From assembly GCA_031271465.1 (NCBI GenBank), contig JAISVR010000003.1, positions 1 to 46,229 on the forward strand: DNA of 46,229 nucleotides, read 5' to 3'. The position numbers and the translations under genes were made by a program. Numbering within the stretch: position 1 is the first letter of the stretch; each line of letters opens with the position of its first letter. Of the stretch, positions 15,813-25,058 are shown piece after piece. Source of the stretch: Prevotellaceae bacterium. Its GTDB lineage: Bacteria; Bacteroidota; Bacteroidia; Bacteroidales; Paludibacteraceae. The notes beneath the pieces were generated by a model that was not told the origin of the DNA, made no database searches, and was given only the letters and a program-made list of their open reading frames with translations.

Positions 15813-17345
15813 TTAAGTTTCTAAAGATAAAATATTAATAATAAATTTCGTGCCAAGATTTATTTCACTCTCAACTTTTATTGTTCCGCCATGGGCTTCT
15901 ACTATTTTTTTTACATACGGAAGCCCCAGCCCAAAGCCTTTAACATTATGTATATTTCCTGTTGGAATTCTATAAAATTTATCAAAAATCTTTCCTAAAT
16001 GCTCTTTCTTTATCCCTATGCCATTGTCTTGTATCGAAATAAAAAGCCGGTCTTTTTCATTCCATGTGCGTATAATAAGCAGCAAATCGTCGTTGCGCCG
16101 ATATTTATACGCATTTTCCATAAGATTGAATATCACATTGGTAAAATGCATCTCGTCTGCCATTATCCACGGATTTTCAGCTGTCAGTTCGGATACGATT
16201 TGCCCGTTGTTTTTTTCTATTCGAAATAAAAAATTCGATATACTATTTGTTATCAACTCGTTGGCATTTATTTCTTTAAATCGAAACATCTGCTTTTCTC
16301 GCTCAAAAATTGATACTTGCAGCACTTTATCTACGAGCAAACGCAGCCGACTGCATTCTTCCACTATCACGCGGGAAATATGTTGGAGTTTTGCCGGAGT
16401 TTTGCCCACTTCCCCGTCTTCCAGCATCTGTCCGGCAAGCGAAATGGTCGAAATCGGCGTTTTTAACTCGTGAGTCATATTATTTACAAAGTCATCCTTA
16501 ATAATTGTCAGGTTTGTTTGCTTGAATATGATGTAAATTGTATAAATAAATATCACGAGTATGACAAATATTATCAATAGCAAGGGAACAAGCGTTTTTA
16601 GCTGTTTTATTACAAAACTGTGCTTGTCGGGAAAATACACTCTCAGTTCGTACTTACTGCTGCTGTTGTCGCTCGGGAAAAGGGATTGTGAATAATATTC
16701 TCCATTTTTCGAAAAATCAACTTTATTATGTTCATTATGACAGGAATAGAGTGTATTTTCACGATTATCAATAATGACAAAATGATAGGGTAAAGTTATC
16801 TTGTTGTTCTCAAATTCGCTGCGTATCAATTCGTCCATATCTTCTAAATGGATTCGCTCGCTGAGCGGTAATCCCGAAGTTTCTTTCATCCAACGCAAAG
16901 CTACTTGATCGAGCAAAGCTTTCGATTTATAAAAGTGTTCTTTATATTGCTCATACAATGACTCTGAAGTACCTTGAAGAGAGGAATTTTGCTTAGGAGA
17001 GAGCGAAAAACGCGGTGTCGACAATCCTTTTTTAAAATTCAAAGAGTCGGGAGAAGGCATATGTACAATGATACCAAGACTATCAAATATCGAATTTCCA
17101 CCTTGAACGGCTGTTTTTTCCATCCGGCGACGAATATAATTCTGTACCGTCTCATTCAAGTAACGCTTCATTTCAATTTCTTCCAAAGAGCACGCAACTC
17201 GATACAAACTTCTCTCCACATTGTCATCGAAATGTTCTTCGATACTACGCGAAGTTTGCATTAAATAGCTGACCTGCAAAACCACTACGCCCGCAAATGT
17301 CAACAACATAATGAAAGCCAAAATCCAAATTCGAGTTTTTTTCAT
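15813..17345 (-). CDS. rprX: Membrane sensor histidine kinase, RprX homologue
   Basis: A 510-residue kinase with two membrane helices (about 6-27 and 251-274) around a 220-residue extracytoplasmic sensor domain of unknown fold. The DHp domain carries H292 in the H-box MTHELKTPIST. The catalytic domain has the N-box around FNLMENAYKYRR, the G1 box DNGIGIKKEHLGKIFDKFYR and the G2 box GFGLGLPYVKKI. It is expected to autophosphorylate on H292 and pass phosphate to D55 of the adjacent regulator. It is the first gene of the operon. The 124 bp between it and uvrA hold only AT-rich leader sequence, in which a TAATTTTG box lies too near the ATG to be a good promoter. Confidence 0.9.
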   Translation of the reverse strand: MKKTRIWILAFIMLLTFAGVVVLQVSYLMQTSRSIEEHFDDNVERSLYRVACSLEEIEMKRYLNETVQNYIRRRMEKTAVQGGNSIFDSLGIIVHMPSPDSLNFKKGLSTPRFSLSPKQNSSLQGTSESLYEQYKEHFYKSKALLDQVALRWMKETSGLPLSERIHLEDMDELIRSEFENNKITLPYHFVIIDNRENTLYSCHNEHNKVDFSKNGEYYSQSLFPSDNSSSKYELRVYFPDKHSFVIKQLKTLVPLLLIIFVILVIFIYTIYIIFKQTNLTIIKDDFVNNMTHELKTPISTISLAGQMLEDGEVGKTPAKLQHISRVIVEECSRLRLLVDKVLQVSIFEREKQMFRFKEINANELITNSISNFLFRIEKNNGQIVSELTAENPWIMADEMHFTNVIFNLMENAYKYRRNDDLLLIIRTWNEKDRLFISIQDNGIGIKKEHLGKIFDKFYRIPTGNIHNVKGFGLGLPYVKKIVEAHGGTIKVESEINLGTKFIINILSLET

Positions 17346-17469
17346 TAAGGAATGTCAAAATTAGACAAAATATCAATTACAACACTAAGAAAATTTCTTT
17401 TTTAGTGATTTTTAACTTTATATCTTATTAATAATGAACAAATTACACGCTATAAGTAGATTTTCACTT

Positions 17470-20328
17470 TTAGCTTTCCAGCTCTTTTGCCAGGAACGAA
17501 GCCGTGTATCCTACGCCTTTTTCCACCAAGCCTTTGGGAGTTCCTTGATAGAGAAGATTACCTCCGTTTTTACCGCCATCCAAGCCCATATCAATGATAT
17601 AGTCGGCTGTTTTTATCACATCGAGGTTGTGTTCAATCACAATCACGGTGTTGCCTTTATCGGCAAGGCGATTGAGCACTCCGAGCAGCACTCGGATATC
17701 TTCAAAATGCAATCCTGTGGTAGGTTCGTCGAGTATGTAGAGGGTTTTGCCGGTATCGCGCTTGGCAAGTTCGGTGGCAAGTTTTACGCGCTGACTTTCG
17801 CCACCCGAGAGCGTGGTACTGCTCTGTCCCAGCTTGAGATAGCCTAAACCGACATCTTGTATTGTTTTTATTTTGTGGAGAATAGCAGGCACATTTTCGA
17901 AAAATTCTACCGCCTGATTAATTGTCATGTCGAGCACATCGGCAATGGATTTGCCTTTGTAGCGCACTTCAAGGGTTTCGCGGTTGTAACGCTTGCCGTG
18001 GCAATCTTCGCAGGGAATAAGTACATCGGGTAAAAAATTCATCTCGATGGTTTTATAACCGTTGCCCGAACAGGTTTCGCATCTGCCTCCCGCAATGTTA
18101 AACGAAAAACGCCCGGGCTTATATCCGCGGATTTTCGCCTCGGGAAGCCCCACAAATACATTGCGTATATCGCTGAAAACACCTGTATAGGTAGCCGGAT
18201 TCGAGCGCGGCGTGCGTCCAATCGGAGCCTGATCGACCACCACAACCTTGTCGATGTGCTCCATGCCTTCGATGCTTTTGTATGGCAGAGGGTCTTTGAG
18301 TGAACGGTAAAAATGCCGGCTGAGAATGGGGTGCAGCGTTTCGTTTATCAACGACGATTTGCCGCTTCCGGACACTCCGGTAACGCAAATAAATTTCCCG
18401 AGGGGAAAATCGACCGTTACATTTCTTAAATTATTTCCCGTTGCTCCTTTTAATATAAGGTGTTTGCCGTTTCCGTCGCGAAGTTTTTCGGGCACGGCAA
18501 TTTTTTGTTTTCCGTTGAGGTAGTCGGCAGTGAGGGTGGAAGCTTTAAGCATTTGCTTTGGTGTGCCTGCAAAAATAACTTCACCGCCATGCCTGCCTGC
18601 ACGCGGACCGAGGTCTAACACATAATCGGCGGCAAGCATCATATCGCGGTCGTGCTCTACCACAATGATGGAATTGCCCGTGTCGCGCAGTTGTTTAAGC
18701 GAAAGAATAAGCCGTTCGTTGTCGCGCTGGTGCAGTCCGATGCTTGGTTCGTCGAGAATGTAAAGCACATTGACCAATTGCGAACCGATTTGCGTAGCTA
18801 ACCTGATTCGCTGACTTTCGCCACCCGACAGACTTTGCGAAGCGCGGTTGAGCGACAGGTAACCCAATCCTACATCGAGCATAAAGCGCAAGCGTGTACG
18901 AATTTCCTTCAAAATTTCGGAGGCTATGCGCGCCTGTTTTTCGCTCATGGTCGATTCTATATTTTCCAGCAGATAGTAAAGGTCGGCGATGTCTTTTTCG
19001 GCAAGTTGCGAAATATTATTGTCGCCGATTCGATAGTGCAATGCTTCACGGTTGAGCCGCGCGCCGCCACAGGCTGGACAGATTTTTTCTTTTACAAACT
19101 GATTTGCCCATTTCTGTTCGGTGGCTGAGGCGGAATTTTCGTGCTGCATCTCGATATAGCGAACCACGCCTTCGTAGGTAACAAAGTAGTTGGACGAGCC
19201 GAGTGAAGCATTTTTTATTGGTAATCTTTCTTCGGTTCCGTTGAGGATTTCGTCAAGTCCTTCTTCGGGAATGTTTTTTATCGGCGTTTTGAGCGTGAAG
19301 CCATATTTCTCGCCGATTGCTTCAATCTGCCAGAAGATGAGCGAATTTTTGCTTTTTCCCAATGGTACAATACCGCCTTGGGCAATGCTCAACTTTCTGT
19401 CGGGAATAATTTTATCGCTGTCAATTTCGTTGACAAAGCCTAAGCCTTTACATTTCGGACAGGCTCCGTGTGGAGAATTGAACGAGAAGTTATGCGGCGC
19501 AGGGTCGGCATACGACAAACCTGTGGTAGGACACATCAGCAGGCGGCTGAAGTAACGCAGTTCGCCCGAGTCGCGGTTCATCAGCATAATGATGCCGCTG
19601 CCCATTTTCATGGCTATTTGTATGGAATTCTTGAGGCGTTTCTCGTCGACATTACGGGTAATGGGCAGCTTGTCTATCACTACCTCTACATCGTGGTTTT
19701 TGTAGCGGTCGAGCTTCATGCCACGGCGTATTTCCTGCAATTCGCCGTCGACACGCACGGTGAGATAGCCTTTTTTCAAAATTTGCTCGAAAAGTTCCTT
19801 GTAGTGCCCCTTACGCGCTTTTACTACGGGCGCAAGAATCAGCACTTTTTTTCCTTCGTATTTTTCGTAAATAAGTTCGAGGATTTGTTCCTCGGTATAG
19901 CGCACCATTTTTTCGCCTGTATTATACGAATAGGCTACTCCGGCACGGGCGTAGAGCAAACGAAGGAAGTCGTACACTTCTGTGGTAGTTCCTACCGTGG
20001 AACGGGGGTTTTTATTGGTCGTTTTTTGTTCGATGGAGATAACGGGGCTTAAACCCGTGATTTTATCCACATCGGGTCGTTCGAGATTGCCGAGGAAATT
20101 GCGGGCATACGCCGAAAATGTTTCGATATAGCGTCGTTGTCCTTCGGCAAAAATGGTGTCGAACGCCAGCGACGATTTGCCGCTGCCGCTCAAACCGGTA
20201 ATCACCGTAAGGCGGTCGCGCGGAATAACGACATCGATATTTTTCAGGTTGTGTACACGGGCGCCGAACACGCGGATTTGTCCATCATCGTCCGGTAAAG
20301 GGGTTGTAAAATTGTGGGAAGTTTTCAA
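17470..20328 (-). CDS. uvrA: Excinuclease ABC subunit A
   Basis: A 952-residue damage-recognition ATPase of nucleotide excision repair; full length for the family. Two ABC modules: Walker A GLSGSGKS at 45-52, first signature [12 protein letters not shown] and Walker [16 protein letters not shown]; second Walker [10 protein letters not shown], signature [12 protein letters not shown] and Walker [16 protein letters not shown]. The C-terminal zinc module has CETC and CEDC, and an internal CPAC lies in the insertion region. The first zinc module reads CPTT then CPKC, so one Cys of the usual CxxC pair is missing; I believe this is common in Bacteroidota but cannot check. It is monocistronic, with a TATCTTTG box just upstream (20354-20361). 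Confidence 0.96.
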   Translation of the reverse strand: MKTSHNFTTPLPDDDGQIRVFGARVHNLKNIDVVIPRDRLTVITGLSGSGKSSLAFDTIFAEGQRRYIETFSAYARNFLGNLERPDVDKITGLSPVISIEQKTTNKNPRSTVGTTTEVYDFLRLLYARAGVAYSYNTGEKMVRYTEEQILELIYEKYEGKKVLILAPVVKARKGHYKELFEQILKKGYLTVRVDGELQEIRRGMKLDRYKNHDVEVVIDKLPITRNVDEKRLKNSIQIAMKMGSGIIMLMNRDSGELRYFSRLLMCPTTGLSYADPAPHNFSFNSPHGACPKCKGLGFVNEIDSDKIIPDRKLSIAQGGIVPLGKSKNSLIFWQIEAIGEKYGFTLKTPIKNIPEEGLDEILNGTEERLPIKNASLGSSNYFVTYEGVVRYIEMQHENSASATEQKWANQFVKEKICPACGGARLNREALHYRIGDNNISQLAEKDIADLYYLLENIESTMSEKQARIASEILKEIRTRLRFMLDVGLGYLSLNRASQSLSGGESQRIRLATQIGSQLVNVLYILDEPSIGLHQRDNERLILSLKQLRDTGNSIIVVEHDRDMMLAADYVLDLGPRAGRHGGEVIFAGTPKQMLKASTLTADYLNGKQKIAVPEKLRDGNGKHLILKGATGNNLRNVTVDFPLGKFICVTGVSGSGKSSLINETLHPILSRHFYRSLKDPLPYKSIEGMEHIDKVVVVDQAPIGRTPRSNPATYTGVFSDIRNVFVGLPEAKIRGYKPGRFSFNIAGGRCETCSGNGYKTIEMNFLPDVLIPCEDCHGKRYNRETLEVRYKGKSIADVLDMTINQAVEFFENVPAILHKIKTIQDVGLGYLKLGQSSTTLSGGESQRVKLATELAKRDTGKTLYILDEPTTGLHFEDIRVLLGVLNRLADKGNTVIVIEHNLDVIKTADYIIDMGLDGGKNGGNLLYQGTPKGLVEKGVGYTASFLAKELES

Positions 20329-20353
20329 GTTCAGGTTCCTTTTTTATGACCTG

Positions 20354-20361
20354 CAAAGATA
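20354..20361 (-). promoter_or_regulatory. Candidate -7 box of the uvrA promoter
   Basis: On the minus strand this reads TATCTTTG, an exact match to the Bacteroidota TAnnTTTG element, and would place the start of transcription about 20 bp before the uvrA ATG. A clear -33 TTTG at the right distance was not found. Confidence 0.5.
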
Positions 20362-20433
20362 ATTCTTTTTTCTTCTTGTTTTTTATGATTATATGACAAT
20401 ACTTTTTATAATTTTTTTGCTTCATTTGTCTTC

Positions 20434-20572
20434 TTGCGAGGAACGAAGCAATCCATTCCTGTTTTACGAGATTGCTTCGTCGTTCCTCCTCGCAATGACG
20501 AGCGGTTGTTGCGATTGCTTTGTCGTTCCTCCTCGCAACCAGCGGTCAGCGACCGACGGGAGCTAATGACGG
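20434..20572. repeat. CATTGCGAGG-type palindromic repeats
   Basis: Opposite-strand arrangement of the family: GCGAGGAACGAAGCAATCC, then GAGATTGCTTCGTCGTTCCT and CCTCGCAATGACGAGC, then a second right arm and an AGCGGTCAGCGACCGACG segment. Lies downstream of the aminotransferase gene and upstream of uvrA. Confidence 0.8.
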
Positions 20573-20618
20573 ATGGTGTTTGCTTTGCAAGCCTCAAAGG
20601 GATATTTTCGAAGATATT

Positions 20619-21761
20619 CTATTTGCTTTTACCCTGCAAATATCTCTCGAGCCTGTCCATACCTTCCCGGATATTGTCAAGGCTGTTGGCATACGAAAAG
20701 CGTACAAAGCCTTCGCCGTTGGTGCCGAAATCGACACCGGGCGTGATTCCGACATGTGCTTTTTCCAAAACTTCGAACGAAAATTTATACACATCGTTGG
20801 TAAACATGCGTGCATCGGCAAAAACATAAAATGCTCCTTGCGGCTCGCTGTGCAAAATAAAACCCATTGCTTTCAAGCGTTTAATCATGTAAAGGCGTCG
20901 TTCGTTATACACGGCACGCATTTTCTCTACATCTTCATTTCCATATTTCAGCGCAGCTATTCCGGCATGTTGTACCATGCTCGGCGCACAAATAAACAGG
21001 TTTTGTTGCAGCGTTTGCAGTGTACGCATATATTTTTTGGGGGCAATGAGGTAGCCAAGCCGCAAACCCGTCATGGCAAAGCGTTTGGAAAAACCGTTAA
21101 GAATAAAAGCCTCGTCCGAAAATTCGAGCATGCTGTGCGCCTTACCCTCGTATACAAGTCCGTGGTAAATTTCGTCCGAAATAACGGGGATACCCAGCGC
21201 AGCTAATTCCTGCATAACGGATTTATCCATCAGCATACCGGTAGGATTCATGGGCGAATTGATAAAAATAGCGCGGGTTTTCGGAGTAATCCGTTTTTTG
21301 ATTTCTTCTATATCGTATTGAAATCCGTTTTCGGCAGTCAGCGGAATTTCGACCGGAACACCGTTGCACGACAAAATAAAATTGCGGTAGCAGGCATAGC
21401 CCGGATTGGAATACATTACCTCCCCTCCTACTTCGCACAGCAACATGATAACCATTAAGATGGCAGGCGATGACCCGGACGAAATTACAATACAATCGGG
21501 GTCAACCGTTACTCCGTATTCCGTTTTATAGAAATCGGCAATCGTGCGTCGCAATTCCGGTTCTCCCAACGAGTGGGTATAGTGTGTTTTTCCTTCGGCG
21601 AGAGCTTTTTGTGCTGCCTCTACCGCACAAGCAGGCATATTGAAATCGGGTTCGCCTACTTCGAGGTGGATAATATCCGTACCGTGTTGCTGCATGTCGT
21701 TGGCTTTTTCCAACACATCCATCACGATAAAGGGTTTTAGTTTGCTCATCTGGGGGTTCAT
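20619..21761 (-). CDS. Class I/II PLP-dependent aminotransferase
   Basis: A 380-residue fold-type I aminotransferase, complete for the family. It has the pyridoxal-phosphate lysine K226 in LNGFSKRFAMTGLRLGY, the NSPMNPTG motif at 168-175, the cofactor-contacting D196 in VISDEIYHG, and the substrate-carboxylate Arg near the C-terminus in GFVRFSYAN. The N-terminal EVGEPDFNMP is typical of the aspartate/alanine aminotransferase-like group. The natural amino acid cannot be read from sequence; aspartate or alanine is most likely. An internal Met at residue 5 is an alternative start. It is flanked by repeats on both sides and has no operon partner. Confidence 0.88.
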   Translation of the reverse strand: MNPQMSKLKPFIVMDVLEKANDMQQHGTDIIHLEVGEPDFNMPACAVEAAQKALAEGKTHYTHSLGEPELRRTIADFYKTEYGVTVDPDCIVISSGSSPAILMVIMLLCEVGGEVMYSNPGYACYRNFILSCNGVPVEIPLTAENGFQYDIEEIKKRITPKTRAIFINSPMNPTGMLMDKSVMQELAALGIPVISDEIYHGLVYEGKAHSMLEFSDEAFILNGFSKRFAMTGLRLGYLIAPKKYMRTLQTLQQNLFICAPSMVQHAGIAALKYGNEDVEKMRAVYNERRLYMIKRLKAMGFILHSEPQGAFYVFADARMFTNDVYKFSFEVLEKAHVGITPGVDFGTNGEGFVRFSYANSLDNIREGMDRLERYLQGKSK

Positions 21762-21839
21762 TTATTTTTTTGTTTAACGGTAAAAACGGTTTTTACTATA
21801 TGCTGTATTTAATTTTAATTTATCCTGTTTTAGCTTCCT

Positions 21840-22275
21840 GTCATTGCTACAAGGCAACCCATACTTATACTGAGATTGCTTCGCTATTGCTCGCAATGAC
21901 GCATCGGCATTGTCTTTCCCGTTATTGCGAGGTACGAAGCAATCCATGCCTGTATTGAGATTGCTTCGCTATCGCTCGCAATGACGCGTCGGTATTGTCT
22001 TTCCCGTTATTACGAGGTACAAGGCAATCCATGATTGTATTAAGATTGCTTCGCTATCGCTCGCAATGACGCATCGGCGTTGTCTTTCCCGTTATTGCGA
22101 GGTACAAGGCAATCCATGCCTGTATTGAGATTGCTTCGCTATCGCTCGCAATGACGCGTCGGCGTTGTTTTTCCCGTCATTGCGAGGTACGAAGCAATCT
22201 CGTTATGTTTTTTTCTCCGAATTGCTTCGTCGTTCCTTCTCGCAAGCAACGGTCATGACCGAAGGGAATTGTAAA
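21840..22275. repeat. 85-bp tandem array of CATTGCGAGG-type palindromes, about five units
   Basis: Units begin at 21840, 21921, 22006, 22091 and 22176; the last three intervals are exactly 85 bp. Each has a left arm GTTATTGCGAGGTACGAAGC, a centre ATCCATGCCTGTATTGAG and a right arm GATTGCTTCGCTATCGCTCG, then a linker GCGTCGGCGTTGTCTTTCCC. The final unit changes to the variant ending AATTGCTTCGTCGTTCC. There is no gene in this 900-bp space. Confidence 0.85.
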
Positions 22276-22353
22276 TCACTGACCGAAGGGAAGTAATAAT
22301 GCCGGACTGTGTTTACTTTGCAAGCCTCAAATAGATAATTCCGTTTAATTTAT

Positions 22354-22672
22354 GCGTTCGGGGCACCCCGAATATTAAATTTATTTCAGTTCAAGCGTTC
22401 GGGGCACCCCGAGTGTTAAATTAATTTTAATTCAAGCGTTCGGGGCGCCCCGAATGTTAAATTTATTTCAATTCAAGCATTCAGGCTGCCCAGAATGTTA
22501 AAAATATTTCATTTTCATGCGTTCGGGGCGCCCCGAATGTATAAAATCATCTTAGTTCATGCGTTCGGGGTGCCCCGAATGTATAAAATTATCTTGGTTC
22601 ATGCGTTCGGGGTGCCCCGAATGTATGAAATCATCTTGGTTTATGCGTTCGGGGTGCCCCGAATGTATAAAA
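22354..22672. repeat. 41/42-bp tandem array of eight palindromic units
   Basis: Motif starts are 22354, 22395, 22436, 22477, 22519, 22561, 22603 and 22645; the first three intervals are 41 bp and the rest 42 bp. Each unit has GCGTTCGGGGYNCCCCGAAT, whose core is a perfect 16-bp palindrome in units 3 and 5 (TTCGGGGCGCCCCGAA), followed by an AT-rich linker such as GTATAAAATCATCTTGGTTC. Unit 4 is divergent. The array abuts the stop codon of the M24 peptidase gene at 22673. A 42-bp period keeps one plus frame open, giving the 14-residue repeat HAFGVPRMYKIILV, which I regard as a side effect. Confidence 0.85.
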
Positions 22673-23863
22673 TCAACTGTTTTTATTCAAATCGATGATT
22701 TCTTCTTCAACCATCGAGATTTTTTCCAAGCCGAAATCCCGCACTACAAAAGTGTTTTCAGTTCCCACGGTACCTACGCCTGCAACAACAAATTTCGGTT
22801 CGAGGGCGATTATCTGATTGATTTGCAGGGGCGCTCGGTTGCGGTCGGAAATCACCGGCAGCTCGTTGAGTTGTATCCCTACGCCGTGTCCAACAAACTT
22901 TGCCTGCTGCTCGCTGCCCATAAAACAGTCTGTTAAACCGTGTTTTTCCACAATTTGCAAGGTGAGTTTCCATAAATCTTCGCATACAGCACCGGGCTTG
23001 CCTGCTTCTGCCAATGCCTGCTGAATTTCGAGCGACACTTGGTGAATATCGTAAGCTTGCTGCGGCAATTTGCCTATCGAAAATGTGCGGGTAATATCGG
23101 CTATGTATCCGTTGAAATTGCCGCCCGAGTCAATCATCACAGTCATGCCCTCGGCGAGGCGCGTACCGTTGGCACCGTTGGGCAACGAAGCGTGCTGTCC
23201 GTGTCCGCCAAGCGAATAGTCGTAGGGCGAAACTGCCGCCGCATTCGCGCCCGCCAGCACGCTCGACGGTATAACTTCCATCGTGGAACCGAAAATGCGT
23301 ACCATGCCCAAATGCCCCTTTCGGCGCAGTACTCGCTCAAATTCTATTGCCAATTCGAGGTCGGTCATGCCGGCACGGTATAATGACGGTATCTGTTTGT
23401 AAACTTCGGCGTGCAGATGGGCGCTTTCGCGCATTTGCTCCACTTCGTATGCGGTTTTCACGCTGCGCACCGTACGGAGTAATGCCGAACCGTTTGCGCA
23501 TGTTGCATCGGGAAATACTGCAGCCTGGCGCAACCAGTCGCTGTACGGAATTTCGTCGCCTTCGAGCAACAGGGTTTTGGGCAACGCCATACCGCGCTCG
23601 CGCAAAATATCGGGTATTTGCTCGGGCTTGCGGATATATGCTACCTGTTCGCCTTCCAGGTTATTGGGACGGCGTACTAAGAAAATCGGCGTTCCTTCGG
23701 CAGGGATATACACAAAACCGCCAAACACGCGTCCGGCGGCATAGAATATATTTGCATTGCCAGCCAACAGACAGGCATCTGTTGCATTTGCCTGCAAGGC
23801 TTGGCGGATTTTTTCCCAACGCAATGGGAGTTCATTCGTGAGTTCGAGGGTGATTAGGTTCAT
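22673..23863 (-). CDS. M24-family metallopeptidase, Xaa-Pro aminopeptidase-like
   Basis: I place the start at 23863, giving 396 residues beginning MNLITLELTNELPLRW. The frame extends upstream to 23932, but that stretch overlaps the TonB-domain relic on the same strand and has a poor composition. The N-terminal creatinase-like domain (about 1-140) precedes a pita-bread peptidase domain with metal ligands in MIDSGGNFNGYIADITRTF, GHGVGIQLNELP and a late Glu in IIALEPKFVV followed by GTENTFVV. Members remove N-terminal residues ahead of proline with two metal ions. The stop codon is directly followed by the 41/42-bp palindromic array, which could act as a 3' end structure. Confidence 0.88.
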   Translation of the reverse strand: MNLITLELTNELPLRWEKIRQALQANATDACLLAGNANIFYAAGRVFGGFVYIPAEGTPIFLVRRPNNLEGEQVAYIRKPEQIPDILRERGMALPKTLLLEGDEIPYSDWLRQAAVFPDATCANGSALLRTVRSVKTAYEVEQMRESAHLHAEVYKQIPSLYRAGMTDLELAIEFERVLRRKGHLGMVRIFGSTMEVIPSSVLAGANAAAVSPYDYSLGGHGQHASLPNGANGTRLAEGMTVMIDSGGNFNGYIADITRTFSIGKLPQQAYDIHQVSLEIQQALAEAGKPGAVCEDLWKLTLQIVEKHGLTDCFMGSEQQAKFVGHGVGIQLNELPVISDRNRAPLQINQIIALEPKFVVAGVGTVGTENTFVVRDFGLEKISMVEEEIIDLNKNS

Positions 23864-23871
23864 TGTTTTAT

Positions 23872-24238
23872 TTAGAATAAAATAGTAATTTGACTTCTTA
23901 TTGGCTTTCCGTCTTCTTGTGCCGGAATCCATTTGGGCATTTTTTTTGCCACGCTAATGGCTTTTTTGTCTAATTTTTAATTGACAGTTTTTATTACTCC
24001 AATTCCGGATATGCTTCTATCTGTTTCTTCCCAACAAATAATTTTTACTCTATCTTTTTCTTGCAGTTTTTCAAAAGGTGTTGAATAAAAATTGTTGTAT
24101 TTTTTCTTCTCTACCCGGAAATGCCGGCTGTGAATGATAAGGGAAATAAGGAATTTCTTTGCCTTTCTCGTCAAAACATTTACCAAAGAGCAATTTGCCA
24201 TTTATTAATAAAAAAGCTTTGCAACATAATTCTTTGTA
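23872..24238 (-). pseudogene. Decayed TonB C-terminal-domain gene
   Basis: Three in-order pieces on the minus strand spell one TonB-family protein. The first frame (from 24238) has CFDEKGKEIPYFPYH and PAFPGREEKIQQFLFNTF. A one-base change at a T tract (A tract 24073-24076 on the plus strand) leads to the second frame, EKLQEKDRVKII to GIGVIKTVN. An in-frame TAA at 23977-23979 then precedes KLDKKAISVAKKMPKWIPAQ and the end of the domain (SQITILF) with its stop at 23872. The order PAFPG, VIKTVN, LDKKAI, MPKWIPAQ is that of TonB C-terminal domains. The 5' part and signal peptide are missing; stop codons precede it. A 74-residue ORF at 23977-24201 is one of its pieces. Confidence 0.75.
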
Positions 24239-24246
24239 TCATCAGA

Positions 24247-24732
24247 TTATTGCCACGCCTTTATTAACGCAAGCAAGCCCTGTTTTGTACCTGCAAAATA
24301 ATTGTCGGCAGCGTATGCAGGCAACATTTGAGTGTCGATAATACGGCGGCACACATCATTTTGTATCAACTTTTCAGTACCATAGGCGGTCGTTATGCGT
24401 ACCGTGTGCAGGCTGCGGCTCACAATTATCAGCAGCGAATTTTGAGCTTCGCCGCCGTTCCACAATTGCCAGTTGTTCGACAAATCGCGCGAAAAATCGT
24501 TCATATTACTGTATGGCGCGCACGAATTTACCGTGATAACGGCTATTTCGTTGTCGGTCTTCGCTTTGAAACCGGTTATCAACGCATTCAATTCCTGCTC
24601 TTGTGCAGGAGTAAACAAACTGTCGGAATCGCTTACAAAACCTTCGTCGAGCAACACTACGGCACCTGTACGGGCATTACACAGTATTGCACAGGCAAAA
24701 CACAATACGGACAGGATAATTTTTTTCTTCAT
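24247..24732 (-). CDS. Secreted TPM-domain protein (YgcG-like)
   Basis: A 161-residue protein with signal peptide (1-20, ending LCNA) and one TPM domain: FTPAQEQELNALITGFKAKT, NEIAVITVNS, NWQLWNGGEAQNSLLIIVS, and VRITTAYGTEKLI to the C-terminus. TPM domains occur in periplasmic or thylakoid proteins; one plant member is an acid phosphatase, but bacterial functions are mostly unknown. Usual YgcG-like proteins continue with a membrane helix and a Gly-rich tail; here the protein ends after the domain and would be soluble in the periplasm. The following minus-strand sequence is the TonB relic. Confidence 0.85.
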   Translation of the reverse strand: MKKKIILSVLCFACAILCNARTGAVVLLDEGFVSDSDSLFTPAQEQELNALITGFKAKTDNEIAVITVNSCAPYSNMNDFSRDLSNNWQLWNGGEAQNSLLIIVSRSLHTVRITTAYGTEKLIQNDVCRRIIDTQMLPAYAADNYFAGTKQGLLALIKAWQ

Positions 24733-24769
24733 TGGGAAATAATCTTACGGCTTTTAGTTTTTCAAAGCG

Positions 24770-24777
24770 CAAAAGTA
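24770..24777 (-). promoter_or_regulatory. Candidate -7 box of the TPM gene promoter
   Basis: Minus strand reads TACTTTTG (TAnnTTTG), 38 bp before the ATG at 24732. Confidence 0.4.
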
Positions 24778-24847
24778 ATTTTTACAAAACAAATATTATA
24801 TAACCGGGCAATATTTTTTTGTTTCGATAAAAAATTAGAAGCAAAAA

Positions 24848-24877
24848 TTTGGAATCAAAAATTATTTCCTATCTTTG
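24848..24877 (+). promoter_or_regulatory. Promoter of tRNA-Ser
   Basis: TTTG at 24848-24851, an 18-bp spacer and TATCTTTG at 24870-24877 match the Bacteroidota primary sigma consensus. The tRNA begins 31 bp later. The same spacing occurs before the tRNA-Gly cluster. Confidence 0.7.
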
Positions 24878-24908
24878 CCGCCGCAAATGCAGTAATATTT
24901 CTGCAAAA

Positions 24909-24995
24909 GGTGAGATGGGTGAGTGGCTGAAACCACCAGTTTGCTAAACTGACGAACGGGCAACTGTTCCGCGAGTTCGAATCTCGCTCTCACCG
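24909..24995 (+). tRNA. tRNA-Ser(GCT)
   Basis: An 87-nt class II tRNA. The acceptor stem GGTGAGA pairs with TCTCACC; the anticodon loop is TTTGCTAA with anticodon GCT; a long variable arm ACGAACGGGCAACTGTTC and the T arm GCGAGTTCGAATCTCGC follow. Discriminator G; CCA is not encoded. It decodes AGC and AGU. Confidence 0.95.
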
Positions 24996-25010
24996 CAAAC
25001 ATTGTAATGA

Positions 25011-25058
25011 CAAACAGGAGAGTCGAAACTTCAATTGAATTTTCGACTCTCCTGTTTG
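25011..25058. terminator. Bidirectional terminator between tRNA-Ser and the DHOD-like gene
   Basis: A perfect 18-bp stem: CAAACAGGAGAGTCGAAA pairs with TTTCGACTCTCCTGTTTG around a 12-nt, itself palindromic loop. It abuts the stop codon (25059) of the minus-strand gene and lies 15 bp after the tRNA. Confidence 0.85.

Noticed and set aside
21840-22275. CRISPR array or structured RNA tandem
   Set aside because: Linkers are constant and the unit belongs to the dispersed CATTGCGAGG family seen across the window.
22354-22672. CRISPR array
   Set aside because: Units are regular, but the segments between the palindromes are near-identical AT-rich linkers, not unique spacers, and no cas gene is near.
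22495-22698. 67-residue ORF with HAFGVPRMYKIILV repeats
   Set aside because: Created by the 42-bp period of the palindromic array; units with 41-bp spacing break the frame.
23864-23932. Longer N-terminus of the M24 peptidase (MDSGTRRRKANKKSN...)
   Set aside because: This stretch coincides with the end of the TonB relic on the same strand; the ATG at 23863 begins a normal family N-terminus.
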